Positions 8,877 through 18,163 are shown, counted from the first letter of the stretch. The stretch: 64,000 bases of DNA from Arthrobacter sp. KBS0703 (GCF_002008315.2 NZ_MVDG02000001.1:620001-684000), one strand, 5' to 3'. Translations and numbers: made by a program. The notes: generated from the letters alone by a model not told the origin.

Positions 8877-9106
8877 TGCCAGCAGACGACTCCTCTGACA
8901 TCCACTGCCGGCTCGATGAGCTCCTGGAAGCGCGCGGCATGACCCTGACCGAGCTGAGCAGGAGGGTCGGGGTGAGCCTGGTGAACCTGTCGGTGCTGAA
9001 AAACGACCGCGCCAAGGCCATCAGGTTCTCCACCCTGACGGCGATCTGCGACGTGCTGGACTGCCAGGTCGGCGACCTGCTCGTGACCACCCGCGCCAAG
9101 ATGTGA
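8876..9106 (+). CDS. XRE-family regulator (YozG-like)
   Basis: 76 residues that are essentially one Cro/CI helix-turn-helix domain: RLDELLEARGMTLTELSRRV, VSLVNLSVLKN, then FSTLTAICDVLDCQVGDLL. It starts inside the stop of the DUF2975-like gene. YozG-type regulators in this arrangement are thought to control their own operon; that is family knowledge, not visible here. Confidence 0.85.
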   Translation: MPADDSSDIHCRLDELLEARGMTLTELSRRVGVSLVNLSVLKNDRAKAIRFSTLTAICDVLDCQVGDLLVTTRAKM

Positions 9107-9152
9107 CCGAACGGCAACCGCCACCATCACCGGCCCGTGGCATGCTGGGCGC

Positions 9153-9656
9153 ATGAAGAGGCTGCTCACCGTACTGAGCCTGCTCCTCGCCTCCGGGACA
9201 GCAGGCTGCGCCACCCCCGGGGTGTGTCCCGCGATCGGCTGGAGCAACTCAGCGACCGTGGTCCTGGACGGGCCGGTTGATGCTGTGGCCAAGGTCCAGT
9301 TCTGCCCCGACGGTGTCTGCGCACTCACCCCGGAGCCATCGACGGCACCAAAAAGCACCATCACACCCGGGGACGTCCCTGTCCCCGGCCAGGCTGCCAC
9401 CGCTGCACCCGCACCACCCGGAACCCCGGCGTCCGGAACGGTTTACGGCATTTACACCGCGCGGAAGATCGATGAGCGAACCTGGCAGTTCATCGCACCC
9501 ATGAGCGCTCCGAAGAAGGCCACGGTCAAGGCTCTTGGTGCACATGGACAAGTGCTTGCCCAGCGGGACGTGGATCTGACGTGGACCCGCGTCGGAGGTA
9601 CTGAACAGTGCGGCGGCCCGGCAACGACAGGACCGATCACCCTGTCCCTGCCGTAG
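9153..9656 (+). CDS. Lipoprotein, unknown
   Basis: 167 residues with a signal peptide (MKRLLTVLSLLLASG) and lipobox TAGC at residues 16-19, so it is probably anchored outside the membrane. A Pro/Ala/Thr-rich linker (about 60-95) precedes a small C-terminal domain with a paired-cysteine pattern shared by few proteins I know. No family recognised. Confidence 0.75.
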   Translation: MKRLLTVLSLLLASGTAGCATPGVCPAIGWSNSATVVLDGPVDAVAKVQFCPDGVCALTPEPSTAPKSTITPGDVPVPGQAATAAPAPPGTPASGTVYGIYTARKIDERTWQFIAPMSAPKKATVKALGAHGQVLAQRDVDLTWTRVGGTEQCGGPATTGPITLSLP

Positions 9657-9857
9657 GCCGCGGTGCGCCCAGGCGGGACCCAGGAACAGAAGGCCGGTTG
9701 GGCGAACCCGGAGGTGACGGGGGCAACCATACTGGCTCATCCGCCGCCGGCCTGCTGAGGTCTATGTGCGAGCCCTAAGTGAATTCTGGCAGCCACGGAC
9801 GGGTTCTCTACGCATGTTTGGGGGAAGAGAAAGTTCTTGCCTGCCTTTGGAGTCACC

Positions 9858-10214
9858 GTGAAGAAGCTCATCGCCCCCGCACTGCTCGCTGTCCTGGCAC
9901 TGACCGGCTGCTCCGCAGCTGCCACGCCGGCACCGGCCGCCTCGCCCGCCGTGTCCGTGGCCAAGCCTACCGAGGCGCAGAAGACTGCGCTGATGTCGGA
10001 CCTGGCAAAGGTGAACCCGCAGCTGGAAGGGCCCCGCGTCCTTGCCATCGCCACCCTCTCCTGCCGCTCAATCCTCAAAGGTGAGCCCGAAGGGGTCCAG
10101 ATCATGGCGGTCAGGGACCGGTTCTCCCGGGTTTCCGACAAGCCCATCACGGACCCGGACGCCAAACGGATCATCGAGGTCATCAAAACCAACGGCTTCT
10201 GCGTGAAGGCATAG
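9858..10214 (+). CDS. DUF732-like lipoprotein
   Basis: 118 residues from GTG 9858 (TTTGGAG is 5 bp upstream; the in-frame ATG 9837 has no site). Signal peptide KKLIAPALLAVLALTGCSAA with lipobox LTGC at about 16-19. The remainder is a small helical domain with two cysteines (ATLSCRSILKG and KTNGFCVKA), the pattern of the secreted DUF732 family of actinobacteria, which is likely disulfide-bonded. No role known. Confidence 0.65.
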   Translation: MKKLIAPALLAVLALTGCSAAATPAPAASPAVSVAKPTEAQKTALMSDLAKVNPQLEGPRVLAIATLSCRSILKGEPEGVQIMAVRDRFSRVSDKPITDPDAKRIIEVIKTNGFCVKA

Positions 10215-10325
10215 AGGGCCGGCGGCGGTCTGGGTGGGCTGCGAGGCTCAGATCGGAGCCCGCCGCCGCCGGTCTTCCACAACCTAGGCCCTGCGCCATG
10301 TGCGAAGGTTATGGGTTCCTGGAGA

Positions 10326-10366
10326 TCGGAGCCCTCACTTTTGAGGGTTCCGATCCTTGGCTCCGA
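10326..10366. other. Nested palindrome in intergenic region
   Basis: Outer arms TCGGAGCC (10326-10333) and GGCTCCGA (10359-10366) enclose an inner hairpin CCCTCA/TGAGGG with loop CTTT. It lies within 10215-10570, which otherwise has no gene, between two gene ends that converge. A bidirectional terminator is the simplest reading. Confidence 0.5.
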
Positions 10367-10570
10367 CAACGGTCCCCGGAATCTCCAACATCTTCGGACC
10401 AGACTGGGGGTGTCCTGATGATGACGGTAGCCGCGTACCCTCGATTCAGGGCTTGCCGGGTCCGGAAGATTCCCTCCGTGGTGCCGGGCCCGGCTACCCA
10501 GCCTGGATCCGGCGCGCGAGGTCAGTGGCCGAAGGCTGGGACGGTCTGATCCTGCAAACCGCGCCGAAGG

Positions 10571-10978
10571 CTAAGCCCGGCCGGCTTCGTGAAGAATAAG
10601 TCTCGACGTCTTGGACATTCCCAAGAGCACCGCCGCGGCGTCGGGAAGTGCCCGGTTCGCCAGCGCTTCCTCCAGTTGCCGGCAGTAGTGCTCCATCCGA
10701 AGGGCGCCAGCCATCTCCGAGGTGACCCGCAGGCTCACCACTGCATCCCGGGACGCCGCCAGATCACTGCTGCTGAGACAGCGAACAACCCTGGATACCC
10801 GCGCCGGCAATAGGTCCAGGAACTCCTCGATAAATCTCTGGGCCACAGCGTCCCCGGCATCCTCAGCAATGATCATTAGCGGAAAGGGGTCCAGTACTGG
10901 CAAGGACTCATCCACTGCCGGCGTCACCGTGTCCCCACCGGGAACGAAGGATCGTCCCGGAGAATCTGCACATTCCAT
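10571..10978 (-). CDS. Hpt-domain-like protein without the phospho-acceptor histidine
   Basis: 135 residues. The helical segment FIEEFLDLLPARVSRVVRCL..SSDLAASRDAVVSL and the following MAGALRMEHYCRQLEEAL match the four-helix Hpt fold. The expected AHxLKGSSxxxGA motif reads VVSLRVTSEMAGA, so the histidine is replaced by valine. It therefore probably cannot relay phosphate and may act by binding. ATG 10978 is preferred; GTG 10987 is an alternative start. No histidine kinase or response regulator is nearby. Confidence 0.6.
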   Translation of the reverse strand: MECADSPGRSFVPGGDTVTPAVDESLPVLDPFPLMIIAEDAGDAVAQRFIEEFLDLLPARVSRVVRCLSSSDLAASRDAVVSLRVTSEMAGALRMEHYCRQLEEALANRALPDAAAVLLGMSKTSRLILHEAGRA

Positions 10979-11229
10979 TTGAAGCACCGTCCGTTAAATA
11001 GGGATGGGCCGCACTCTGCTGCACGGCTCCCACGAGTTTCGCCGCAGAGCATCAAGATGCGGGGCCTCGAACCACAGGATTGGCGCAAGAACGTCCCACG
11101 TACACCGCGGACCGCCACCAACGCGGCGTCCTGCGCCGGCTGTTCGCTCTCATACTGCGCTGTCGCTATGTCTACGCATGTTTCAGGCCGAGGCCTGCCC
11201 TGGCCTGTAACCCGCATGCTGGAGCAGCC

Positions 11230-11679
11230 GTGAGCAGCAAAATCTACACCGTCGGACTGGTCGCCTGCGCGTCCCAGAAGCTCCTGCGTCCGGCAACGGC
11301 GCGGGAGTTGTATGTCTCCCAGCTGTTCAAGAAGGCGTCGGCGTACGCGGAGATGAGGTGCGACCGCTGGTATGTTCTGTCCGCCAAACACGGGCTGGTG
11401 CGTCCCGACGAAATCATCGAGCCCTACGACGTCAGGCTGGGCACCAACACGTCCCCGTCTGTCCGTGCTTGGGCGGCAATGGTCCAGGGGCAGCTCGCGG
11501 CGGAACTCGAGGGGGTCGAGGACGTCACGCTCATCGCCTTGGCCGGGGTCCAGTACCGGACGGCGCTGCTGCACTGCCGGTGGCCCTACGAAGTCCCCAT
11601 GAAGGGCCTCGGCATCGGACAGCAGCTCGGCTGGCTGACTGCAAAGCTCTCCGCCAATGAGCGGCGGCTGGATATGTGA
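11230..11679 (+). CDS. DUF6884-like protein
   Basis: 149 residues from GTG 11230, with GGAGC 4-5 bp upstream. Motifs GLVACASQK, ARELYVSQLF, WYVLSAKHGLV and EPYDVRL fit the DUF6884 family, which resembles YaaA-type proteins. Proteins of this kind are common on actinobacterial phages, plasmids and defence islands, but their activity is unproven. The frame is open further upstream; the composition there is not protein-like. Confidence 0.7.
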   Translation: MSSKIYTVGLVACASQKLLRPATARELYVSQLFKKASAYAEMRCDRWYVLSAKHGLVRPDEIIEPYDVRLGTNTSPSVRAWAAMVQGQLAAELEGVEDVTLIALAGVQYRTALLHCRWPYEVPMKGLGIGQQLGWLTAKLSANERRLDM

Positions 11680-11703
11680 CTCCTGGCGTAGGAGGATTCA
11701 GGC

Positions 11704-12270
11704 ATGGCTGCTGAGATGCTCAAGCCGACGCCGCGGGGCAGGTGGGAAAGGGCCGCAATCAGCTCGCAGTGGTGGGTGGTGTTCATCGCCATTTTCTTAT
11801 CGAACCTGTTCCGGGATCTCTTCGGGTTCTGGGAATCGATTGCTGCGGTGGTCGCTGTGATGGGCCTGGTAGCGCTTCTCGTCGGCAGCAAGGCGAAACG
11901 CGAGGTCAAGATACGACGGGCGCTTGATGCCGAACGTGGGCTCATGGAATGCGCGATTCGCTACGCCGGTGCCCACCCCGACTCTCTCCGGGGAAGATGG
12001 CTTCCGGGGTACGCGGAACCGGCCGCGGACACCGTACGGTTCCGGCCGGGCTATGCCGAGACCGGCAATCCTTCCGGACGGATCACGGTGTTCTCCGACG
12101 TCGTCATCCGGGGCCCCGTGGACCCGCCACCCAAGAGGCCTCCGGAGGCGAAGCGGGGCTGGCACATCGTCGCACTGGAATCGGACGAGGGCGTGCTGCA
12201 TGTTGCGGCCAGTGATACCGGCCTGCAGCTGCTCGCAGACCGGCTCGGAGGCCCACCCGATGAGAGGTGA
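11704..12270 (+). CDS. Membrane protein, unknown
   Basis: 188 residues with ribosome site AGGAGGA 7 bp upstream of ATG 11704. Two hydrophobic segments near 24-36 and 44-60, then a soluble cytosolic C-terminus of about 125 residues with a Pro-rich turn (VDPPPKRPPEAKRGW). No family recognised. It follows the DUF6884-like gene by 24 bp and is probably co-transcribed. Confidence 0.65.
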   Translation: MAAEMLKPTPRGRWERAAISSQWWVVFIAIFLSNLFRDLFGFWESIAAVVAVMGLVALLVGSKAKREVKIRRALDAERGLMECAIRYAGAHPDSLRGRWLPGYAEPAADTVRFRPGYAETGNPSGRITVFSDVVIRGPVDPPPKRPPEAKRGWHIVALESDEGVLHVAASDTGLQLLADRLGGPPDER

Positions 12271-12377
12271 AGCCATGCGGTTGAGGGTTCGGTGGGCGGA
12301 TGGCGTGCGGGCGCTGCCAGGCCCTCTCGGCAACAAGCCGGACGGCCGTGCGGAAAGTGAGCGGGCAGAGCCAGGGC

Positions 12378-12983
12378 TCAGGCGTCGAAGGCGTCAGCCA
12401 TTTCACCCAGCGCCAGGTAATCCCCACCGGCCTCCTGAAAACCGAAGTCTGCCCAGTAGCGGCGCAGCGCGGCCTTCGCTGCAGAGTGTTCGGGGCTGCC
12501 TTCCTGCGGCCCGTCGTCCGTGAGGACAGGGGCGGCCTGCAGGATCACCAGCTCGGTGGCCCTGCCGACGGTTCCCAGGATGGCCTTGAGGATGGCATGG
12601 CCGATCTTGTGGCCGCGGAACTGCGGGTCGATCCACAGGGAGGACAGGACCAGTAGGTCACCGCCGAGATCCATCCCGGCGTTCGGCATCAGGTCGGGCC
12701 GCTCGATAGTGAGCATCTCGGCGACGTTGGCCAGGTCCTGGTCCACGGCATCCAGAGTCATGAACAGGTCGATCATCCCGGCGTCCGGCACGATGCTGAA
12801 CCGCGCGTCCCCGACGTGAACTTCCGCGCCGTCTGTGTCTTCATCGTCGTCCGCCCAGACGGTAGCTTCGACGGAGACCTTCCAGTTCATCGGGAAGTCT
12901 GACGGGTCGTGGTCCAGGCTCGGGATGCCCCGGTACTCACAGCTGTACTTGAGCGTCATGTAATCGGGGTCAATTGTCGCCAT
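12378..12983 (-). CDS. GNAT-like acetyltransferase
   Basis: 201 residues. The region LVLSSLWIDPQFRGHKIGHA, followed by ILKAILGTVGRATELVILQAAP, has the shape of the GNAT acetyl-CoA loop (R-G-x-K-x-G), and the end (RRYWADFGFQEA) matches the usual F-Y-x-x-x-G-F motif. The first 90 residues are unique to this protein. The substrate cannot be told. The start overlaps the end of the upstream small membrane gene by 14 bp, with AAGGA just ahead of the ATG. Confidence 0.7.
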   Translation of the reverse strand: MATIDPDYMTLKYSCEYRGIPSLDHDPSDFPMNWKVSVEATVWADDDEDTDGAEVHVGDARFSIVPDAGMIDLFMTLDAVDQDLANVAEMLTIERPDLMPNAGMDLGGDLLVLSSLWIDPQFRGHKIGHAILKAILGTVGRATELVILQAAPVLTDDGPQEGSPEHSAAKAALRRYWADFGFQEAGGDYLALGEMADAFDA

Positions 12984-13254
12984 GAGATTCCTTAGGTCCT
13001 GGGAGTGGAGGGTGCTTCACGGGCAGTCTAATGCCGGGACAAGGACCAACTGCGTCAGGTTTCACCGGTTTGGTTGGTGCGCCTGGGCTCGCAGGAGTAT
13101 GGCTGCGTACGGCGACCGTTCCTGCGAAGAGCCCGCCGGCAAGGCTGGCCCAGTGGACCGTGGGGAGCTTGCCAACCACGAAGGCCAGGTTCGAAACGGC
13201 GGCGATGCCAGTCAGGATCGTGACGGCGAGCAGTTGTCTCGTACTGGAACTCAT
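12970..13254 (-). CDS. Small membrane protein
   Basis: 94 residues from ATG 13254, with GGGGGTG upstream. Two hydrophobic stretches (about 6-25 and 33-45) and a Pro-rich basic tail. No family recognised. It overlaps the GNAT-like gene downstream, which suggests coupled translation. Confidence 0.5.
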   Translation of the reverse strand: MSSSTRQLLAVTILTGIAAVSNLAFVVGKLPTVHWASLAGGLFAGTVAVRSHTPASPGAPTKPVKPDAVGPCPGIRLPVKHPPLPGPKESHGDN

Positions 13255-13344
13255 GGCACCCCCGTTTTGGCTTAGCCAGCTTTCTGCGCTCAACCTTACA
13301 GTTCCGCCGCCGGCGTGTTGTCGGCAGGTGGTGGCGTCGGTATG

Positions 13345-13827
13345 TCAGGCCCCGGTCCGGGGCTCTTTCTGCCCGGCCCTCCACCGCAGGAGCAGGTACA
13401 GCAGCCAGATCGTGGACGCGACTGCCAGCAGCGGAAACACTGGCTGGCCAATGATCACGAGGACGGCGAAGAGAGCCCAGAGGATGCCGGTGATCACCGC
13501 ATTGGAGATCAGGGTCTTGCGGGTGACCGGGTACGAGGGGAGGGTAATTCCTTCAGCGCGCAGCTGTCTGGTCTCCAATGCAGCTCCGCGAATCAGCGGT
13601 GCGAAGAGGGCAGCCGCTCCCGTCACGGTCAGCAGTGAGCGCCAGGGCTGAACAACTCCGGCGACCTCCAGGATGACCCCGACCAGCCAGCCCACGAGGA
13701 GGAACCACAGGAGCCCCCAGGCGACCAGCCGCCGGCGCTTCGGCGGTATGCCCTCGAGCGAGTCCGGCGGCCAGGACTGCCACTCGTACTTGTTCCCGTC
13801 CCTGCCAGTCCCCGCGGCCATAGCCAT
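13345..13827 (-). CDS. Membrane protein, unknown
   Basis: 160 residues. A charged N-terminus of about 30 residues precedes four hydrophobic helices (about 35-55, 64-82, 108-125 and 130-146) in two pairs. No catalytic motif is visible. It is divergent from the small membrane gene at 13862, with 34 bp between the starts. Confidence 0.65.
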   Translation of the reverse strand: MAMAAGTGRDGNKYEWQSWPPDSLEGIPPKRRRLVAWGLLWFLLVGWLVGVILEVAGVVQPWRSLLTVTGAAALFAPLIRGAALETRQLRAEGITLPSYPVTRKTLISNAVITGILWALFAVLVIIGQPVFPLLAVASTIWLLYLLLRWRAGQKEPRTGA

Positions 13828-13861
13828 AGAGTAGCCGTGTACCAGCTGCTACAGTCTGGCC

Positions 13862-14131
13862 ATGGTCAGGTGGTTCAAGCACAAGGCCCTCAGCATCGCG
13901 GACTTCAGCCACGCGCGCAGCTGGATGATCTTCTTTGCCATCATTAACCTCGTCAACGCGGCCCTGACAGTCGCGGAGCATCAGTCCGAAGGCCGGGTTC
14001 CGCTTAGCGTCTGGGGATCCATGGCCATTTCTGTCTTCAGTGTCCTGGCCGCTGTCTACTACCAGAGGCGTCTGGATCAGGCCCGAGCCATAGCCGGGGT
14101 AATGCGCGAACCCGATTCTGATCCGTCTTAG
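13862..14131 (+). CDS. Small membrane protein
   Basis: 89 residues with two transmembrane helices (about 21-40 and 49-67) and charged ends. Unrecognised. Its promoter must overlap the divergent gene starting at 13827. Confidence 0.55.
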   Translation: MVRWFKHKALSIADFSHARSWMIFFAIINLVNAALTVAEHQSEGRVPLSVWGSMAISVFSVLAAVYYQRRLDQARAIAGVMREPDSDPS

Positions 14132-14254
14132 TAGTGGGTGGCCGTGATTGACCCGCGTGAGGCCACGGCGCGCTTCGGGCTCCCTCCCATTTGGCGTCGG
14201 CAAGTGACCGTCCTGCAGTGGAATCGGCAGAAGTGACCTGCCTCAGGCAGAGCG

Positions 14255-14917
14255 TTAGGAGCCGGCCCGGGGTTTCCTGCCGCGTTGCCGGCCCTCCCGC
14301 CAGCCAGGGAGTGTGCGGTCCAGGTCCTGAACCTTCTCCTCGTCCAGCTCGCCGCAGTGCAGCTTGGACCGTTGGGAGTGCAGCCAGACGCCCAGATCGT
14401 GCTCTACACCAGTGGTTGTAGCTTTATGCCGTGGCCAGTCGTGGCCGGCTGCCCGGTAGGCGGTCAGCGCTGCAAGCCGTTGGTGCCATTTGGCCTCGTC
14501 GGCTTCCGCGCGGGGCGGGGTCTGCCAGTCGGGCAGCGCTGCCAAGCCGTCCCGGTAAGCCAGGGCCAGGGTCCCGTCACGGGCTTCCTCCCGGCGCCGC
14601 TGCAACCACGCTGCCAACGACCGCTCCGAATCGTTGGTGCTGGCCCGGGAAGGATAGCGGCCCGTGCTCTGGATGAAATCCACGAGCTCGCGCATGTGCT
14701 CCAGTCCGGCTGCCGTCGCCGTGTGCGCTGTTTTCAGGGCGGCTGCCGCTTCGTGCGCGGACTGCAGCTGCGGATCGGCTGCCCTTGCTGCTGCCAGGTG
14801 GTAGCCGACCGTTGACCTGGCGGCACCCACCAGCTTGGCGATCTGGCCGCGGGTGAGGCCGCCCCGGTACATGAGCACCCACTCAGGGTTCGGGGCAGCC
14901 TCCCAGCGATTCGTCAC
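14255..14917 (-). CDS. Helicase-associated-domain protein with N-terminal HTH
   Basis: 220 residues from GTG 14917. The N-terminus carries a helix-turn-helix (GLTRGQIAKLVGAARSTVGY). Two helicase-associated (HA, PF03457) repeats follow: one with ERSLAAWLQRRREEARDG...LPDW, the other with KWHQRLAALTAYRAAGHDWP...LGVWLHSQRSKL and a closing LPGW. HA repeats bind DNA and are frequent on actinobacterial mobile elements. A regulatory or replication-linked role is an inference. Longer in-frame starts up to 15025 are Arg/Pro-rich and unlikely. Confidence 0.8.
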   Translation of the reverse strand: MTNRWEAAPNPEWVLMYRGGLTRGQIAKLVGAARSTVGYHLAAARAADPQLQSAHEAAAALKTAHTATAAGLEHMRELVDFIQSTGRYPSRASTNDSERSLAAWLQRRREEARDGTLALAYRDGLAALPDWQTPPRAEADEAKWHQRLAALTAYRAAGHDWPRHKATTTGVEHDLGVWLHSQRSKLHCGELDEEKVQDLDRTLPGWREGRQRGRKPRAGS

Positions 14918-14960
14918 ACGGCAATCCTGCCAGCCGCAACGCTTCGGCGGCCGGATCTTC

Positions 14961-15503
14961 CTAGCGGGGCCGCCCTCCGGAGTGCCTCTGGTTCCGGCCT
15001 GACGCCCTGGCTTCCAGGAAGGCAAGGAGCGAGAGCACGCCTACGGGCAGGAACACGGCGAGGGCAACGAAGACGAAAGCCCCTCCTGTCAGGCCAAGTG
15101 CCGCGGCGACGAGGGCACCGGCCATGCCGGCCGCGGTCGTACCGAGAAGCGCCAGCGGTATGCCCGCGTCCCTGGACCGGGATTTGACGATCTGGATGAT
15201 GCCCAGAGTGAGGAGGCTCAGGGCGACCAGTCCGAAAATCAAAGCGGCCGGGGCGAATACGCTTCCCGTGCCAATGGCCAGGATGACCGCCCAGAGGCTC
15301 GTCAGGATCCCCAGGATTCCGGCGGCGATGCGCCGGCCGGATACGGGCGGCTTCTGTGGTAGGAAGGGGCCGCCTGGGTGCTGGTAAGGGAGCGGGTGCT
15401 GGCTGTAGTGCTGGTAGCCCGGCTGCGGGGGAGCAGGGTATCCAGGCTGCGGGGCCGCGGGTGGCTGTCCGAGGTGTTCGGGGATGTGTGGCTGGTGAGT
15501 CAA
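14961..15503 (-). CDS. Pro-rich membrane protein
   Basis: 180 residues. The N-terminus (about 1-55) is a Pro/Gln/Tyr-rich tail with repeated QPGYPAPPQPGYQ-like units. Four hydrophobic helices follow (about 60-80, 84-105, 115-138 and 141-162). This is a common actinobacterial layout (DUF4190-like) with no known biochemical role. Confidence 0.65.
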   Translation of the reverse strand: MTHQPHIPEHLGQPPAAPQPGYPAPPQPGYQHYSQHPLPYQHPGGPFLPQKPPVSGRRIAAGILGILTSLWAVILAIGTGSVFAPAALIFGLVALSLLTLGIIQIVKSRSRDAGIPLALLGTTAAGMAGALVAAALGLTGGAFVFVALAVFLPVGVLSLLAFLEARASGRNQRHSGGRPR

Positions 15504-15707
15504 GGTGGCCTTCTGGAAGTGTCAGGTGCTGTCGGATAAATCATGGCAGCAGCTGCCCTTCCCGAAGCGGAACGACCGTCGAGTGTCGTCTTAGGAACGA
15601 AGGACTACCCGATGACCGGTCTGTGGCAGAAGAACTGCTGCCCCGTTTCTTCAGCGTCACGGCACGATCCTGTCATCTGGCCCTACTTCTTCACAGGATC
15701 CCTGCTC

Positions 15708-16199
15708 TCAGCCGCCGGACGGCAGTGGCACCAGTTCGACCTGCTTTCTGACGGCCCAGCGCCCAAACGCGGCCGACGCGCCGACCGTAGCCCACAGGCC
15801 CAGGGTCTCGACGGTCCAGCCGAAACCCAGCAGGCCTCCGAGAGTCCAGAACACCAGTGTCGGTAGGGCGAAGAAGGCGGCAACGTGGATCCATTGGTTC
15901 TGTACCGGGCGTAGCAGGTAGCCGAGGACCCAGGCCAGCGGTGCTGCGAAGACAAGCGCGATTCCGTATCCGTACATGAGGACCAGGAGCGCCAGCCCCA
16001 GCCAGTGGTTCCCGCCGCTTTCAGCAGGCGCCGGCGAACCCAGCTCCTGCACCACGACAATGAGCAACAGTCCGGCCACCCACAGCGTGACCGAGATGAA
16101 CCAGCCCTTGATGAAGGCGAAGGCCTCGAGGACAACGAGATAGTGTCCTGACGTTTTCGGTATCGGTGAATGCCCAACCGCTGGGTCGTTGCCGTCCAC
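15708..16199 (-). CDS. Membrane protein, unknown
   Basis: 163 residues from GTG 16199 with GGGGG about 10 bp upstream. Four hydrophobic segments (about 31-50, 67-92, 104-122 and 126-143). No motif recognised. The 200 bp to the neighbouring minus-strand gene hold nothing identifiable. Confidence 0.6.
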   Translation of the reverse strand: MDGNDPAVGHSPIPKTSGHYLVVLEAFAFIKGWFISVTLWVAGLLLIVVVQELGSPAPAESGGNHWLGLALLVLMYGYGIALVFAAPLAWVLGYLLRPVQNQWIHVAAFFALPTLVFWTLGGLLGFGWTVETLGLWATVGASAAFGRWAVRKQVELVPLPSGG

Positions 16200-16440
16200 T
16201 CCATGCCCCCAAATTCATCGCCCTACTCCACGACTAGATTAACCGCGGACAGACCAACCCTGGACCGTTGCCGCTGGCTGCCCGCGACTCAAAGCTCTAT
16301 TCGGCATATAAGGCCGGAAACTTGGCCGGCATGACGTTCGACTGTCGGGGCACTGCCATCTGCAAATCCCTCTGGCGTGACCGCGCCTGACCCTGCCATT
16401 GTGGTGTCGGGCCAGCACTAGCAGCAGGCAAGGAGCATCC

Positions 16441-16878
16441 ATGTGGAGCGACGTACAGGAGACCGCACCGTCAGCGGCATGGGCAGAGCTGCCAGAGAAT
16501 GGCTGGGGAGCCCTGATGGGATGGGCAGCAGGCGAAGAGAACCTGCGTCGCCGCCGGACCTCGGACGCCGGCAGGACGGTGACTGGGTACATCGAGAGAG
16601 CGGGGGAACGGGAACCCTTTGTCGAGCCCTTTTCATCCGCTGACCGGGACATAATCGATGACGAGATTGATGCCTTTCTCCGTGACGCCGACCTTCCGCC
16701 GCGGCCCAGAGGCTACGTCTGGATGATCCGTATACCGGACGGGCATGCATCACCCGGTGCCTTCCTGGCAGACGTGGACGCCGTCATCAACCGGACTGCC
16801 AACGGCACTGTCGATCCGAAGCAGCTGCGCCCCATATTCGCGCAGGTTTTCCGTGACATCTACGCCACGGGCAACTAA
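16441..16878 (+). CDS. Hypothetical soluble protein
   Basis: 145 residues, start fixed by AAGGAG 7 bp before ATG 16441. Acidic, without signal or membrane segments. No family recognised. The 240 bp upstream (16200-16440) contain no gene and should hold its promoter. Confidence 0.6.
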   Translation: MWSDVQETAPSAAWAELPENGWGALMGWAAGEENLRRRRTSDAGRTVTGYIERAGEREPFVEPFSSADRDIIDDEIDAFLRDADLPPRPRGYVWMIRIPDGHASPGAFLADVDAVINRTANGTVDPKQLRPIFAQVFRDIYATGN

Positions 16879-16949
16879 GAGGTTCCGCCGATAGGCGTGG
16901 ATAGTTGCGTCATCGGCTGGCGGGAGCGCGTCACTGAACGAAAGGGCAG

Positions 16950-17314
16950 GCACGAGCTCCGTTAAACACGGATTGTGTAGATTCATGTTTGCCAGGAGTG
17001 CTTGTGCCTGCCGTCCCATCATCGGTCATGGGTCCGCTGTGGGCCCAATTCGAGGCCCTGATCCCGCCGGTGGTCGACGCGCACCCGCTCGGGTGCCACC
17101 GACCCCGGGTCCCGGACCGGACCGTGTTCGAGAAACTGGTGCAGGTGCTCGGGGCCGCCTACGAGAAGATCGCCGACACGAAGTGCTCGGCCATCACTTT
17201 CCGACGCCGGCGGGACAAGTGGATCAATGCTGGGGTCTTCGAACAACTCGAGCAGTTGTGCCTGGAGGCCTACGACCACATCGTCGGCATCGAAATCGCG
17301 GACCTGGCCGTGGT
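16950..17314 (+). mobile_element. Truncated IS5-family element (5' part only)
   Basis: The upstream leader (GTTAAACACGGATTGTGTAG) and the first 108 transposase codons closely match the complete IS at 18164-19133. Homology stops abruptly after DLAV at about 17314, before any catalytic residue is reached. Six bases are also missing relative to the intact copy (VLGAAYEK versus VLVLGAAYEK). The reading from 16989 runs on into unrelated sequence to 17537. It is inactive. Confidence 0.85.
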
Positions 17315-17397
17315 GTTAACGCCGACCGAGAAGTTCACGATTGTCAGCACGGCTCGGCCGTTGGGTTTCCTCCGGGGCCGACACGCCGGTCTAGTGC

Positions 17398-17943
17398 TCA
17401 GTCCTTGTCGTTCTCCAAGAAGTTGCTCACGTAGGTATCCGCGTCCATGCCGAAGATCTTGGCCTGCTCGCGATGTTGCCAATTCAGTTCGCTGTGGTCT
17501 CCGTACCACTCGTGCTGCATCTGCCGACGAGACTTGAACTGGAAGTCGTCGTGGTCGGAGTCGCGAGCCCGCTCCCGTCTGCTCGCGTATCCAATGCTCT
17601 CGAGGTACTCGTCGACCGCACGTAGCGCGTCCTTTTTCACCCGGTCTGCTGCAAACGCCGACTGAAACGTGAATGCGATGCTCAGAAGGCACCCGAGCAT
17701 GAACGCGGTACACATCGTGGCGCCAATGCTGAAGGTTATTCCATACATCGCGCCACCCACCGTCGCAGCGACGACGATGCCGATGATCCAGACGATGACG
17801 TAGACCAGGCGGGCGCTCCGGAGACGGCGGACGGCGCCGGGTGCCATTGTTGCGTACGAGGTCGCAATATTCGTCAGGCGCTTATACTCGACCAGTTCTG
17901 ACCGACGCAACAGGCTCGTGTCGATTTCCGCTCGCTTTGGCAA
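17398..17943 (-). CDS. Membrane protein between two IS copies
   Basis: 181 residues. Two adjacent transmembrane helices (about 44-64 and 69-97) lie between cytosolic ends; the tail carries HEWYGDHSELNWQHREQAK and a very acidic end. I do not recognise it. It sits between a truncated and a complete copy of the same IS5-type element in direct orientation, so it may be cargo. Its base composition looks somewhat less GC-rich than the neighbours. Confidence 0.65.
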   Translation of the reverse strand: MPKRAEIDTSLLRRSELVEYKRLTNIATSYATMAPGAVRRLRSARLVYVIVWIIGIVVAATVGGAMYGITFSIGATMCTAFMLGCLLSIAFTFQSAFAADRVKKDALRAVDEYLESIGYASRRERARDSDHDDFQFKSRRQMQHEWYGDHSELNWQHREQAKIFGMDADTYVSNFLENDKD

Positions 17944-18163
17944 ATGTGTCCCTATTCGATTGGCCGACGACCGGCCGGTCTCTCCGGCTGATCGCCGGTG
18001 GCACTATTCTTTGCTATGTGCGGCGTCATGGACAAGCTGGACCGCACAGGTTCTCGATGGGCGCGGACATTTCCGTACGGCCTCCTGGGCGGTGGCGGCA
18101 CGTAGAGCCTGTTCCTAAACCTGTAGGCGGTGCCGTGGGGCGGCCGGCATCCGGGCGTGGGTT

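Noticed and set aside
10247..10335. AGATCGGAGC occurs twice, similar to the start of the Illumina TruSeq adapter
   Set aside because: The adapter continues AGATCGGAAGAGC; here the next bases are CCGCC or CCTCAC, and one copy is part of a natural palindrome.
15543..15866. Plus-strand frame in the gap after the Pro-rich membrane gene
   Set aside because: No ribosome site, no protein-like composition, and it runs into the opposite-strand membrane gene.
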